Shown: piece by piece, positions 45,448-55,128 of the stretch
Layout of the letters: each line of letters starts with the position of its first letter
Numbering within the stretch: position 1 is the first letter of the stretch
From: Pseudomonadota bacterium
GTDB lineage: Bacteria; Myxococcota_A; UBA796; GCA-2862545
Direction of reading: 5' to 3'
Assembly: GCA_023954855.1 (NCBI GenBank)
Contig: JAGSGY010000031.1
Location: 1 to 55,259, forward strand
Length of the DNA stretch: 55,259 nt
Notes under the pieces: generated by a model
Databases searched by the model: none
What the model saw: the letters and a program-made list of their open reading frames with translations, nothing else
What the model was told of the DNA's origin: nothing
Program-made: the position numbers and the translations under genes

Positions 45448-45977
45448 GCCGTAGCGTCTCGACGTTGGACGAGCAGACCACTCTCGACGGCATCGAGCTC
45501 CAGCTCGCCCAGCAGCCCCTCGCCGCATGGGTCTTTCCGGCCTTCGGCCTGAGCTTCGCCAGCATGTTCATGCTCGGCCCCATCGGCATTCCCCTCTTCA
45601 TCGTCTGCTTCGCGATCCTGTTCGGCATGGGCTTCGTGGGACCGAAGGCCCAGCTACAGATCGGCACCTCGCGCCTTCGGGTGAAGGCGTGGATCGGCCG
45701 CCTGCCCGTACCAAAGACCATCGACCTTCCGGTTCTCGGCACCACCGCCGAGATCCGACCCGGAGCGGTCATCAACGAGATTCAGGTCTGGGTGCTGACC
45801 CTCCACAACGGCGACCGGAGGTGGGTGATTCCCGGACTGCGCTGCACGAGGAACGAGCTGAACGAGGTCGAGGACCGGCTGCTGGGCATGCAGGAGCTCG
45901 CGCAGCTCGCGCACGGTGATGGTGCGGTGCCGGAGCAGTTGATGGCGGTGCGGGGGAGGGAGAGCGGAGGCTCGTAG
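45444..45977 (+). CDS. Hypothetical membrane protein with PH-like soluble part
   Basis: This encodes 177 aa. GTG 45444 overlaps the preceding stop. Two adjacent hydrophobic helices (about 27-65) are followed by a beta-rich stretch (LQIGTSRLRVKAWIGRLP to VWVLTLHNGDRRWVIPGL). This is reminiscent of bacterial PH-like membrane proteins, but that is a weak match. The C-terminus is helical. It is coupled to the upstream lipoprotein gene. The function is unknown. Confidence 0.7.
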   Translation: MSRSVSTLDEQTTLDGIELQLAQQPLAAWVFPAFGLSFASMFMLGPIGIPLFIVCFAILFGMGFVGPKAQLQIGTSRLRVKAWIGRLPVPKTIDLPVLGTTAEIRPGAVINEIQVWVLTLHNGDRRWVIPGLRCTRNELNEVEDRLLGMQELAQLAHGDGAVPEQLMAVRGRESGGS

Positions 45978-46040
45978 TCAACGTCAGTGAAGACCATGGC
46001 CCGATCAGTTCGACTGGCGGCTCGAGGCCAGCACGGTCGC

Positions 46041-47345
46041 TCATTCGATGTAGCCCATCTCCTTAAGTTGCTTGATAAGGGCTTCATCAACGTGGTCCTC
46101 GGGAGAGGCCTGTCCCGACTCTTGCATCTGATGCAGGTAGGCAGGGAGCACTTCACCGACCTCAGTGACGCTAACCCCCACTGGGCTCATCTCCTCCGGG
46201 TCCGCCTGGAGGTCGACCGCTGAGTACTCGCCATGATGCCAGACGTACTTCTGGGAATCGTGCCATTCAGCCACCCACATGGAATCCGTCGTCCCCTCAA
46301 CGTCATTGAGCCCCCTGCCGGCGAAGGTGGCTGACAATCGACGGTACCCCTCCGAGGTGCCGTCGAGCAACAGACTGTGGGCCTCGAGCAGGCTCGGTCG
46401 GTCACCCAGGATGGGTGGAGTGGGGCCGGGCTCCTCGTAGTACACCAGTGGCACGGTGACGACCGGCTCGTACGTCGTGGTGGTGTGGCTATACAGTCCG
46501 TGCTCTCCAAGGAACTCTCCGTGGTCGCTCACGACCACAAGTCGAAGACCTTGGTCGGTCCACCCGTGGCCCCTGAGAACGTACAAGGCCGCCGCTAGGG
46601 CCGTATCGTCCAAGAAGATGCCGTAGTCATAGACATCCACGAGCCGCTCAATGTCGTTCAGTACCGGCTCGTCAGCCTTTGCCGGGCCCCGCTCCGGGAC
46701 CCACCCCACGCCAGGAGGCACCGTGGGGTATGGGCCATGCGCATCCATGACGTTCAGGACCAGGAAGAGCGGACGCTCCGGGTCAAGTGAGCCACGCACA
46801 AACCGCCGAAGGATCTCGACAACATCCATCGCTGACAGCCCGCCCCCAGACCACGTCAGGTCAAACCCTTGATCCAACCCTGTCGCAGAAGACACGAGGC
46901 GATTCGACGACACCAGCACTGTCTGGTAGCCACGATCTTGGAAGCGCTCGGCAATCGTCACCGCATCCTGTGGAAGGGGACGGACCGGGCCAGACAAATC
47001 GACGTCCTCGCCCACGCTAACGAAGTGGGTCCCATGATCCGCCGGATGCAAGCCTGTGAACATCGACGCGTGACTGGGCACGGTCCAAGAGCTGGGTGCA
47101 ATGGCGTCGCACCGAACGGAGGCGCCACTCTCACGCAGAACAGAAAGAGTAGGAGAGGTCGGGCGCTCGTAACCGCACTCGGAGAGGTGGTCCGCGCGTA
47201 CCGTGTCCATGACAAAGAGGACCACCGTGGGCTGATCTGCCCCCGCCTGATAGTACCAGCGTAAAGCTGGTTCTCGGCTTGCGAGAACACCAGCGGCAAA
47301 AGCGGCGCCTATGATCCCGGCGAACACAATCTCACGATAGCCCAT
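46041..47345 (-). CDS. Sulfatase-superfamily hydrolase with Thr nucleophile
   Basis: This encodes 434 aa. One N-terminal transmembrane helix or signal anchor (about 5-22) is followed by an alkaline-phosphatase/sulfatase fold. Metal-site motifs are FVMDTVRADHL (Asp47) and VSDHGEFLGEH. The nucleophile block reads SSWTVPSHASMFTG, so the formylglycine Cys of true sulfatases is Thr88. Such proteins usually act as phosphoester hydrolases or transferases, for example on envelope glycopolymers. It is divergent from the rml polysaccharide operon, which would suit glycan modification, but the substrate is unknown. Confidence 0.82.
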   Translation of the reverse strand: MGYREIVFAGIIGAAFAAGVLASREPALRWYYQAGADQPTVVLFVMDTVRADHLSECGYERPTSPTLSVLRESGASVRCDAIAPSSWTVPSHASMFTGLHPADHGTHFVSVGEDVDLSGPVRPLPQDAVTIAERFQDRGYQTVLVSSNRLVSSATGLDQGFDLTWSGGGLSAMDVVEILRRFVRGSLDPERPLFLVLNVMDAHGPYPTVPPGVGWVPERGPAKADEPVLNDIERLVDVYDYGIFLDDTALAAALYVLRGHGWTDQGLRLVVVSDHGEFLGEHGLYSHTTTTYEPVVTVPLVYYEEPGPTPPILGDRPSLLEAHSLLLDGTSEGYRRLSATFAGRGLNDVEGTTDSMWVAEWHDSQKYVWHHGEYSAVDLQADPEEMSPVGVSVTEVGEVLPAYLHQMQESGQASPEDHVDEALIKQLKEMGYIE

Positions 47346-47576
47346 GTACCGCCGCCCCTATTCTCGACCGCCGCGCAGCGGTAGTGGATGACCGAGGCGA
47401 AGCTTAGACGCCTGAGAGTAGGCGGACGTCGCCGCCACACCGCTAACTGGTCTTGGCAGAAGCAGCGTGTCGCGCACTCCTTGTCTTGGGTCCTGGCGCC
47501 GCCACGACCCACCAACTGAGGCCCGCCGAGCAGCCAAGGCCCACGCCGCGGCTATACTGCGCGCAACCGAGGGTTC
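47346..47576. other. Divergent intergenic region between hydrolase and rml operon
   Basis: This 231-bp stretch separates the divergent sulfatase-like gene and rmlB. TATACT at 47553-47558 sits 18 bases before the rmlB ATG and could be a -10 element, but no -35 hexamer was seen at the right distance. No gene was found here. Confidence 0.4.
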
Positions 47577-48632
47577 ATGGTCGTCCTAGTCACCGGCGGT
47601 GCCGGCTTCATTGGCTCCAATTTCCTGCTGCGAAGCGTCGTCGCCCGCCCAGATCTCACGTTCGTGAACGTCGACGCGCTCACCTACGCCGGCAATCCAT
47701 ACAGCCTCGAGGCGATTGCGGAGGCTCCGAACTACCGCTTCGAGCACGTGGACATCACCGATCGTGCTGCGGTCGACCAGGTGTTCGACAAACACGACCC
47801 AACCGTCGTCGTGCATCTCGCCGCAGAGAGCCACGTGGACCGGTCGATCGCCTCGCCGGATGCCTTCATTCGCACCAACATCAATGGAACCTTCCATCTG
47901 CTCGAAGCGTTCCGCGGGCACAGTGCCGGAAAGGAGGGTGCGCGCTTTCACCACGTGAGCACCGATGAGGTGTATGGCTCCCTCGGCCCCACCGGCTTGT
48001 TCCGCGAGGACACGCCCTACGACCCGTCGAGTCCGTACTCCGCCTCCAAGGCCGCAAGCGACCACCTCGTGCGCGCGCACGCGCGAACCTTTGGCGTTCC
48101 GGTCACGATTACGAACTGCAGCAACAACTACGGTGCCCGGCAGTTCCCCGAGAAGCTCATTCCACTCATGGTCCTCAAGGCCCTCGCGGAAGAGCCGCTG
48201 CCCGTCTACGGCACGGGCGAGAACGTACGCGACTGGCTGCACGTCGACGACCACTGCGAAGCCATCTGGGCGGTGCTTGATCGGGGCAAAGTCGGCGAGA
48301 CCTACAATGTGGGCGGTCGCTGTGAGCTCACCAACCTCGACGTCGTGCACCAGATCTGCGACGTGGTCGCCGCCGAGACCCAGCGGGATTCCGACGCTCT
48401 GCGCAAGCTCATCACCTTCGTGCGCGACCGACCGGGTCACGACCTTCGCTATGCCATCGATGCGTCGAAGATCGAGCGCGAGTGCGGCTGGACGCCCAGC
48501 GTGAGCTTCACCGAGGGTCTGCGTCAGACCGTGCGGTGGTACTTGGAAAACCCGGAGTGGATTGCGAGGGTTCGCAGCGGCGAATACCGTCGCTGGCTCG
48601 CCGAACACTACGACGGGAGACACTCCGCATGA
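47577..48632 (+). CDS. rmlB: dTDP-glucose 4,6-dehydratase
   Basis: This encodes 351 aa. ATG 47577 follows GAGGG. It converts dTDP-glucose to dTDP-4-keto-6-deoxyglucose, the second step of dTDP-L-rhamnose synthesis. It is an extended SDR with [10 protein letters not shown] (NAD), DALTYAGN and [10 protein letters not shown], plus the catalytic [12 protein letters not shown] (Tyr-x3-Lys). It also has [10 protein letters not shown] and YNVGG. Length is normal. It overlaps rmlA by four bases (ATGA). Confidence 0.96.
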   Translation: MVVLVTGGAGFIGSNFLLRSVVARPDLTFVNVDALTYAGNPYSLEAIAEAPNYRFEHVDITDRAAVDQVFDKHDPTVVVHLAAESHVDRSIASPDAFIRTNINGTFHLLEAFRGHSAGKEGARFHHVSTDEVYGSLGPTGLFREDTPYDPSSPYSASKAASDHLVRAHARTFGVPVTITNCSNNYGARQFPEKLIPLMVLKALAEEPLPVYGTGENVRDWLHVDDHCEAIWAVLDRGKVGETYNVGGRCELTNLDVVHQICDVVAAETQRDSDALRKLITFVRDRPGHDLRYAIDASKIERECGWTPSVSFTEGLRQTVRWYLENPEWIARVRSGEYRRWLAEHYDGRHSA

Positions 48633-49513
48633 CCATCCGAAAAGGCATTATTCTCGCGGGCGGCTCCGGCACGCGCCTCGCGCCGATGACCACGGCCGTC
48701 AGCAAGCAGCTGATGCCGATCTACGACAAGCCGATGATCTACTACCCGCTGTCGGTACTCATGCTCGCGGGTCTCCGGGACGTCCTGATCATCACCACCC
48801 CCCACGACCAGGCGCAGTTCCAGAAGCTGCTCGGCGACGGCAGCCAGTGGGGCATGTCGCTGTCGTACGAAGCCCAGCCGAACCCCGGCGGTCTCGCCCA
48901 AGCCTTTCTGATTGGCGAGGACTTCCTGGATGGGGAAGGCGCCGCCCTGGTGCTCGGCGACAACATCTTCTACGGCGACGGGCTTCACATCACCCTGCAG
49001 TCCGCGGCCCAGCACGAGAAGGGCGCGACCGTGTTCGCCTACACCGTGTCCAATCCGCAGGCCTTCGGGGTGCTCGAGTTCGATGAAGACGGCAAGGCCA
49101 TCGGGATCATCGAGAAGCCCGCAAATCCCCCGTCGAACGCCGCAGTCACAGGCCTGTACTTCTACGACGAGCAGGTGGTCGAGATCGCCAAGCAACTCAA
49201 GCCCTCGCCCCGCGGCGAGCTCGAGATCACCGATCTGAACCGCGTGTACCTCGAGCGAGGCGAGCTGGACGTCGTGCACCTGAGCCGCGGCACAGCCTGG
49301 CTCGACACGGGTACACCCGCCGCGCTGCTCCAGGCCGCGAGCTTCGTGCACACCCTACAAGAGCGGCAAGGCCTTCAAATTGCGTGCCCCGAAGAGATCG
49401 CATGGCGCATGGAGTGGATCAGCGACGACGAGCTTCGCGCTATCGCCATCCGTATGGGCAAGACCAGCTACGGAAGCTACCTCGCAAGACTCGTCGAGCA
49501 GGGACATCGATGA
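48629..49513 (+). CDS. rmlA: Glucose-1-phosphate thymidylyltransferase
   Basis: This encodes 294 aa. ATG 48629 overlaps the rmlB stop. It makes dTDP-glucose from glucose-1-phosphate and dTTP. Nucleotide-binding [16 protein letters not shown], then [39 protein letters not shown] and TAWLDTGTP are all diagnostic. The stop overlaps rmlC. Confidence 0.96.
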   Translation: MTIRKGIILAGGSGTRLAPMTTAVSKQLMPIYDKPMIYYPLSVLMLAGLRDVLIITTPHDQAQFQKLLGDGSQWGMSLSYEAQPNPGGLAQAFLIGEDFLDGEGAALVLGDNIFYGDGLHITLQSAAQHEKGATVFAYTVSNPQAFGVLEFDEDGKAIGIIEKPANPPSNAAVTGLYFYDEQVVEIAKQLKPSPRGELEITDLNRVYLERGELDVVHLSRGTAWLDTGTPAALLQAASFVHTLQERQGLQIACPEEIAWRMEWISDDELRAIAIRMGKTSYGSYLARLVEQGHR

Positions 49514-50067
49514 AGGTGGAGACCACCAGCCTTCCGGGCGTCCTTCACATCCTGCCGAGGGTGTTTCGAGATGACCGGGGCTACTTCCTCGAGACGTTTC
49601 GGGAGTCGCGCTACGCCGAGGCGGGCATCGCGGGCCCCTGGACACAAGACAACGTGTCGTCTTCGGCCTTTGGCACCGTGCGCGGCCTTCACCTGCAGGC
49701 CCCCACCAGTCAGGGCAAGCTGGTCTCCGTGCTCCGAGGTCGGGTCCGCGATGTCGCCGTCGACGTGCGTGTCGGCTCCCCTCACTTTGGCGAGTGGGTT
49801 GCCGTAGAGCTGGACGACGTTCGGCACAACCAGCTGTGGATTCCCCCCGGATTCGCACACGGATTCGCTGTGTTGAGCCCAGATGCCCTGTTTGCGTACA
49901 AGTGCTCGGCGCATGCTTACACCCCGGCAGACGAAGTCGCGATCCGATGGGACGACCCAGACCTCGGCATCGATTGGGGCGTCGAAGAGGGCCACGCATC
50001 ACCGAAAGATGCAGCAGCACCAGTCCTCGCCGACGTCCGGGACCGACTGCCGCTGTTCGCCTCCTGA
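49510..50067 (+). CDS. rmlC: dTDP-4-dehydrorhamnose 3,5-epimerase
   Basis: This encodes 185 aa, the usual length. ATG 49510 overlaps the rmlA stop (ATGA). It is a cupin-fold epimerase for the third rhamnose step. Motifs are [30 protein letters not shown] (catalytic His), [12 protein letters not shown], and [20 protein letters not shown]. It shares TGATG with rmlD. Confidence 0.95.
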   Translation: MKVETTSLPGVLHILPRVFRDDRGYFLETFRESRYAEAGIAGPWTQDNVSSSAFGTVRGLHLQAPTSQGKLVSVLRGRVRDVAVDVRVGSPHFGEWVAVELDDVRHNQLWIPPGFAHGFAVLSPDALFAYKCSAHAYTPADEVAIRWDDPDLGIDWGVEEGHASPKDAAAPVLADVRDRLPLFAS

Positions 50068-50894
50068 TGCGCGTTCTCGTCACCGGAGCCGCCGGCCAGC
50101 TCGGGCAAGACGTGGTTCGAACCCTTTCGGCCCGGGGGCACGAGGTCATCGCTCGGACGCGGGAGCATCTCGACATCACTGACGCCGCTTCCGTGCGTTC
50201 GGCCATGGAAGGCACCTCGCCCGACCTCGTCATCAATACGGCTGCCTACACCGCCGTCGACGCGGCCGAGACCGAGGTCGACAAGGCCTTCGCCGTCAAC
50301 GCCACGGGCGCGCTCTACGTCGCGCGCGAAGCCCACCGGTGCGGTGCGGGCATCGTGCACATCAGCACCGACTACGTGTTTCGCGGAGAGTCGAGTCGGA
50401 CGGCGGCGTACAAGCCTGATGACCTCCCGAGTCCACGAAACGTCTACGGCGCATCGAAGCTGGCCGGTGAGCACCTTGTCCGTCAGTCCAATCCTCGGCA
50501 CTGGATCGTGCGCACCCAGTGGCTGTACGGAAACGGCGGATCTGGGAACTTCGTGGAGACGATGCTGCGACTCGGGTCGGGGAACCGAACGCTTCGAATC
50601 ATCGACGACCAAGTCGGCAGTCCGACCTTCACCGCCCACCTGGCCGAGGCGATTGTCGAGCTGCTCACCGAGGCACCGGGCACCTACCACCGCACCAACT
50701 CCGGGCAATGCTCGTGGTTCGAGTTCGCCCAGGCGATCTGGCAGATGGCGGGGATGAAACCCACGGCGCAACCCATCCTCACCGAAGAGTACGGGGCCGC
50801 GGCAGATCGACCGCGCTTCTCGGTCCTCGGTGACGATAGAGGCCCCGCGTGGACCCAGGGTCTCGCCGACTACATGAGCCGCCGCTCCCCATGA
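50067..50894 (+). CDS. rmlD: dTDP-4-dehydrorhamnose reductase
   Basis: This encodes 275 aa. ATG 50067 lies in a TGATG overlap with rmlC. It is an extended SDR that finishes dTDP-L-rhamnose. Motifs are VTGAAGQLGQD, NTAAYTAVDAAE, ISTDYVFRG, NVYGASKLAGE and DDQVGSPTFT. It closes the rmlBACD set; the flippase gene starts 19 bases later. Confidence 0.95.
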   Translation: MRVLVTGAAGQLGQDVVRTLSARGHEVIARTREHLDITDAASVRSAMEGTSPDLVINTAAYTAVDAAETEVDKAFAVNATGALYVAREAHRCGAGIVHISTDYVFRGESSRTAAYKPDDLPSPRNVYGASKLAGEHLVRQSNPRHWIVRTQWLYGNGGSGNFVETMLRLGSGNRTLRIIDDQVGSPTFTAHLAEAIVELLTEAPGTYHRTNSGQCSWFEFAQAIWQMAGMKPTAQPILTEEYGAAADRPRFSVLGDDRGPAWTQGLADYMSRRSP

Positions 50895-50913
50895 CCTCCG
50901 GACCTAGCCCTCG

Positions 50914-52389
50914 ATGACGCCGCTCGTCAGAAACACGCTCTGGAACGTCTTCGGCGCCGGGCTCCCGATTCTCGTCGCCGTCCTCGCTGTGCCTGCGATC
51001 ATCGAAGGCTTTGGCACCATCCAGTTTGGGCTCCTGACCCTCGTCTGGGCCCTGCTCGGCTACTTCACGGTGTTCGACCTCGGTGTGGGCCGGGCGATCA
51101 CGCAGAGCGTCGCAGCACTCCCAGATGACCAGAAAGCCGGAGAACTCCCCAGCATCTTCTGGACCGGTGCGGGAATCATCACCGTCGTCGGCCTGGTCGC
51201 GGCGGCCACCATGTCCACGGGCGCCCACTTGATTGTGGACCGGTTCATTCAGCCGCCGCCCGAGCTTCGCCTGCACACCTACAACGCTGTCCTCATCACC
51301 GCGTTTGGCATTCCCGTGGTCACCGCATCGGTCGCCGCAGCCGGCGTGCTCGAGGGGTACAAGCGGTTCGACATCGTCAACAAGGGACGGGCGGTTCTCG
51401 GTGTGTGGATGGTGGGAAGCCCCCTCTTCGTACTTCAATCATCCCAAAAGCTACCCCTGGTGTGCGGACTACTCATTGCCGGCCGGTTCGCAATGACGGT
51501 CTACTATTTCGTCCATTGCAAGACACTCAGTCCCTATTTCTTCGACCTGAGTAGAGTCAGCTTCAGTCAGGTTCGTCGACTTCTCGCCTTCGGTGGGTGG
51601 ATGACCGTGTCGAACGTCATCAGCCCCCTGCTTGTCTCGGCCGACCGATTCTTCATTGGTGCCACTCTCGGGATGAGTTGGGTCGCCTACTATTCGACGC
51701 CCTTTGAGGTGATCGCGCGAACCACGATCATCCCGGTGGCCCTTTCGGCCGCTCTGTTTCCCGGATTCGCGGCCCTCCTCACAAAGGGAAGCGAAGAAGC
51801 CTCGAAGGTCTACTCGCTTGCGAGTCGGGTCCTGGTCGTTCTCTTGTTCCCGATCTACCTATCCATTGTATTCGCGGCGCCATACGGACTCGACCTATGG
51901 CTGGACGACAGCTTCGTGAGACACAGCACCTCCGTGCTCCAGATTCTCGCAATCGGAGTATTTTTCAACTCTTTGGCCCAGCTTCCGTTTGCTTTGGTGC
52001 ACGGAGCCGGCCGACCAGACCTGACCGCTTTCCTCCACTTCGCCGAGGCCCTCGTCTACTTTCCCCTACTCGCTATTCTGACGTCGATCCTTGGTATCGA
52101 GGGTGCAGCTATCGCCTGGACTGTCCGCGTCGGCGTAGACTTCATCGCCCTCACCGCGCTGGCGCGGCGATGGGTCGACGACGAGAGCGGAATGCTCATG
52201 CGCACCGGGGTGGTCCTCAGCGCCGAGACCGCGGTCCTCGTCTTGATGGCCATGGCGACGCCGAGGTCCGCGAGTGCCTGGGCACTACTTAGCTTGGGCA
52301 TGTTCGTCATACTTGCGTCCGCCATCGTCGCTTTCACGTCTACCGAGCGTATCCGGGCCGTCGCACGCATTCGGAAAGCGGTCCGCTGA
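50914..52389 (+). CDS. Polysaccharide flippase (Wzx-like, MATE/MOP superfamily)
   Basis: This encodes 491 aa with about twelve to fourteen hydrophobic helices and a typical MOP-superfamily N-terminus (NTLWNVFGAGLPILVAVLAVPAIIEGFG). The segment FGLLTLVWALLGYFTVFDLGVGRA is also typical, as is the mid-domain TVSNVISPLLVSADRFFIG. It should move lipid-linked saccharide units across the inner membrane. Codon use is visibly less GC-rich in the middle (about 51400-52000) than in the rml genes, which suggests a different origin or faster turnover, as is common in O-antigen clusters. Confidence 0.85.
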   Translation: MTPLVRNTLWNVFGAGLPILVAVLAVPAIIEGFGTIQFGLLTLVWALLGYFTVFDLGVGRAITQSVAALPDDQKAGELPSIFWTGAGIITVVGLVAAATMSTGAHLIVDRFIQPPPELRLHTYNAVLITAFGIPVVTASVAAAGVLEGYKRFDIVNKGRAVLGVWMVGSPLFVLQSSQKLPLVCGLLIAGRFAMTVYYFVHCKTLSPYFFDLSRVSFSQVRRLLAFGGWMTVSNVISPLLVSADRFFIGATLGMSWVAYYSTPFEVIARTTIIPVALSAALFPGFAALLTKGSEEASKVYSLASRVLVVLLFPIYLSIVFAAPYGLDLWLDDSFVRHSTSVLQILAIGVFFNSLAQLPFALVHGAGRPDLTAFLHFAEALVYFPLLAILTSILGIEGAAIAWTVRVGVDFIALTALARRWVDDESGMLMRTGVVLSAETAVLVLMAMATPRSASAWALLSLGMFVILASAIVAFTSTERIRAVARIRKAVR

Positions 52390-52493
52390 CTGGGTTCGGA
52401 TCGTCAGCGCTTGGAGGCGCAGCTCGTGTGGCTCGCCGTCGTCCTTCGCCATAGGAACCACGCCCCAATTCGCCCGTCGTTCGAAGGTCCTCT

Positions 52494-53561
52494 ATGAGCA
52501 TAGAATCCCACAGTCGCAAGGAAGTAGGCGGCTGGCCCGCAGAGGGGCTCGAGCAAGTCGCCGCCTGTCCGTTGTGTGAGAGCCCCGACAGCGCGACTCT
52601 TCACGAGCGCCTGGAGGACCACATGTTCCAGTCTCCAGGGAAGTGGACACTGAGCAAGTGCCTTGATTGTGGCTGTGCTTACCTGAACCCGCGCCCGACC
52701 CTCGCGACGATCGGCCGAGCCTACGAGGGCTACTTCACACACGGAAACAGCGCCGATGAAACCACATTTGCGAGGGTCTGGCCCCGGGTCGCTCACGCCT
52801 ACCTCAATGCCAGATACGGGACGTCGTATCCGGACACACTCCGAGGAAGTGAGTACGTGTCTAGACTGATCCCGACGGTCCGACGCTACCTGGAAGCGAG
52901 TCATGCTCGCCATCTCCCTTTCACGTCGAGGAGAGGGCGCTTGCTCGATGTGGGCTGTGGTAGCGGTGATTTCGTGCAATTCGCCTCGCACCTTGGCTGG
53001 AGTGCAGAGGGCATCGACAACGACCCAGCGGCTGTCGCGTCAGCGCAGGCCGCAGGCCGCAACGTGCTCCACGGCACAGTGAACAGTCTGCCCCTTCGTC
53101 CAGCCTCGTACGACCACATTACGCTCGGTCAGGTCATCGAGCATGTGCATGATCCCGTGTCCCTGCTCCAGCGCTGCTTCGACCTCCTGGTTCCCGGAGG
53201 CCGACTCTGGCTTGAGACCCCCAATCTGCAGAGTACGGGGCACGACGTCTTTGGCCCCTCCTGGCGAGGCCTCGAGCCTCCTAGGCATTTGGTTCTCTTC
53301 GACCGACAGTCGTTGTCTGCAGCGCTGCTGCGTGCAGGCTTTTCGAGCGTAGACTATCGCCCGCATCCCGGGGTTCCGGCTTTCATGTGGCTCAAGAGCA
53401 GAGTCATCGCGGACGCGTCCGGCGGGCCGCCCCCAACAGGAGCGAACAGGCTGATGACGTCCATGGCGGGGGCCCTCGTCGCCGAGGCATGGTCCACTCG
53501 TCGACCCAAGAAGAGTGAATTCCTCACCTGTCTTGCGTTTCGACCAGATGACGCGAAGTGA
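52494..53561 (+). CDS. Class I SAM-dependent methyltransferase with zinc-ribbon
   Basis: This encodes 355 aa. An N-terminal zinc ribbon (CPLC at 25-28, CLDCG at 56-60) precedes a methyltransferase domain with motif I LLDVGCGSGDF (150-160), the acidic EGIDNDPAAV loop and LGQVIEHVHDP. The C-terminal part has WLETPNL, PPRHLVLFD and LLRAGF. This layout matches methyltransferases found in polysaccharide and nucleotide-sugar clusters; the target here is probably a sugar of the surface glycan. Its stop overlaps the next start (GTGA). Confidence 0.88.
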   Translation: MSIESHSRKEVGGWPAEGLEQVAACPLCESPDSATLHERLEDHMFQSPGKWTLSKCLDCGCAYLNPRPTLATIGRAYEGYFTHGNSADETTFARVWPRVAHAYLNARYGTSYPDTLRGSEYVSRLIPTVRRYLEASHARHLPFTSRRGRLLDVGCGSGDFVQFASHLGWSAEGIDNDPAAVASAQAAGRNVLHGTVNSLPLRPASYDHITLGQVIEHVHDPVSLLQRCFDLLVPGGRLWLETPNLQSTGHDVFGPSWRGLEPPRHLVLFDRQSLSAALLRAGFSSVDYRPHPGVPAFMWLKSRVIADASGGPPPTGANRLMTSMAGALVAEAWSTRRPKKSEFLTCLAFRPDDAK

Positions 53562-54889
53562 GTCAGAACATGCAGCCCGCCAAGATCATCGCCTTTCACC
53601 TCACTCAATTCCACCCGATTCCGGAGAACGACGAGTGGTGGGGAGAGGGGTTCACCGAGTGGACGAATGTGCTCCGGGGGCGGCCAGTCTACCCACGCCA
53701 CCGCCAGCCGCAGCTGCCAGGCGAGATGGGTTTCTACGACCTGCGCGATGAGTCCGCGCGCACTGCCCAAGCCGAGCTCGCGAAGCGCTTTGGCATCGAT
53801 GGGTTCTGCTACTACTACTACTGGTTCGGTGGAAAACGGCTGCTCGAGCAGCCCGTCGAAGCGATGCTGGAAGGGGGCGCCCCCGACCTGCCGTTCTGTC
53901 TGTGCTGGGCAAACGAGAACTGGACCCGCCGATGGGATGGCAAGGACCACGAGGTCCTGATCGGCCAGAACCACTCTCCAGAAGACGACATCGCGATGAT
54001 CAGGGACCTGATCAGGCACTTTCGCGATCCCCGCTACATCCGCGTAGACGGCAAGCCCATGCTGATCGTCTACCGCACCGAGCTCCTCCCCGACTCGGTC
54101 GCCACGGTGAAGCGATGGCGTGAGGAATGTCGCCGAGTGGGAATTGGCGAAATCTATCTGTGCGTCATTCGTCGACGCTTCGACATGCCCGCCGAAACGA
54201 CGGCGGGATTTGACGCGATCGTCGACTTCCCTCCGAACGGCCACGTGGCCACGGAGCTAGCGAAGGGAATCCGCGGCGTGGCGACCGAGTTCGCGGGTCG
54301 GATCTTCGACTACCGCGACCTCATTCGCGATGCCATGGACCGACTCGGACAATCCAGGACGCCGATCCCGATTTTTCCCGGGGTGACCCCGTGCTGGGAC
54401 AACTCTGCGCGAAAAGGACCGGCGGCGCACATCTATCACGGCGCGAGCCCTCTCCTTTACCGGGCCTGGCTGGCGGAAACAATTCGGTCCGCCACGCGGA
54501 AGAGCCACAGGGTCGAACCGTTCGTGTTCGTCAACGCGTGGAACGAGTGGGCGGAGGGCTGCCACCTCGAGCCCGATGAAGAGTACGGGCTCGCCTGGCT
54601 CGAAGCCACCCAGGCCGCTCGAGAGGACGCCAACGCATCGGAGCGGCTGTGGGGGCGATATGGCACGGAGTTTCCGGAGCTCCCATCCCATATCGAGCGG
54701 GACCTCGCCGGACTTCCGCTCGACGAGGTGACGCCGACCGTCGACCATCTCCGGAAGTATCGCGGTCGAGGCGCGAAACCGACCCGATCCGAACGCCTTC
54801 TCTCCAAAGTGCGCAGAAGGGTTGAGGCCTCGTCTCGACTGAGGCGAATGGTCCTACCAGTGGCCGAGCGTCTCGGCTTGGCGGACTGA
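53558..54889 (+). CDS. WbsX-like glycosyltransferase (GH99-like fold)
   Basis: This encodes 443 aa. GTG 53558 overlaps the methyltransferase stop; ATG 53570 is an alternative. The N-terminus (IIAFHLTQFHPIPENDEWWG, GFTEWTNVLRGRP) and FGIDGFCYYYYWFGGKRLLE match the Glyco_tran_WbsX family. WANENWTRRWDG and FVFVNAWNEWAEGCHLEPD do too. The family is associated with O-antigen and exopolysaccharide assembly and is related to endo-mannosidases. No signal peptide is seen. The C-terminal ~45 residues are basic (TRSERLLSKVRRRVEASSRL). Confidence 0.88.
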   Translation: MSQNMQPAKIIAFHLTQFHPIPENDEWWGEGFTEWTNVLRGRPVYPRHRQPQLPGEMGFYDLRDESARTAQAELAKRFGIDGFCYYYYWFGGKRLLEQPVEAMLEGGAPDLPFCLCWANENWTRRWDGKDHEVLIGQNHSPEDDIAMIRDLIRHFRDPRYIRVDGKPMLIVYRTELLPDSVATVKRWREECRRVGIGEIYLCVIRRRFDMPAETTAGFDAIVDFPPNGHVATELAKGIRGVATEFAGRIFDYRDLIRDAMDRLGQSRTPIPIFPGVTPCWDNSARKGPAAHIYHGASPLLYRAWLAETIRSATRKSHRVEPFVFVNAWNEWAEGCHLEPDEEYGLAWLEATQAAREDANASERLWGRYGTEFPELPSHIERDLAGLPLDEVTPTVDHLRKYRGRGAKPTRSERLLSKVRRRVEASSRLRRMVLPVAERLGLAD

Positions 54890-55037
54890 CGCTCGACGGA
54901 CCCAAAGTGTAGTGTCGGGGAGGATCGAGCTAGCCAATTTGGCAAGTTTCTGTACCATGCGTAAACCCGGACAAAGCCTCGCTCACCCGGCTCGAACCTG
55001 CCGAATGACGAGTCGGCGTACTTTCCAACCTCGGCGC

Positions 55038-55066
55038 TTGACAACAGTTTTTCACCGCCCTACCAT
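55038..55066 (+). promoter_or_regulatory. Sigma-70-type promoter of the right-edge gene
   Basis: A perfect -35 hexamer TTGACA (55038-55043) is followed after 17 bases by TACCAT (55061-55066, four of six consensus bases). The ATG is at 55129, giving a predicted leader of about 55 bases. The rest of the 239-bp gap after 54889 shows no gene or clear terminator. Confidence 0.6.
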
Positions 55067-55128
55067 CCCGTGGTCGGTTCGGTTCAACGCTGACCGTTCG
55101 AACAACCGCACCCCCCACGAGGAACACC

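Noticed and set aside
47309-47515. 68-codon minus-strand open frame between the hydrolase and rmlB
   Set aside because: It overlaps the hydrolase start, has no ribosome-binding site and shows no domain or signal peptide.
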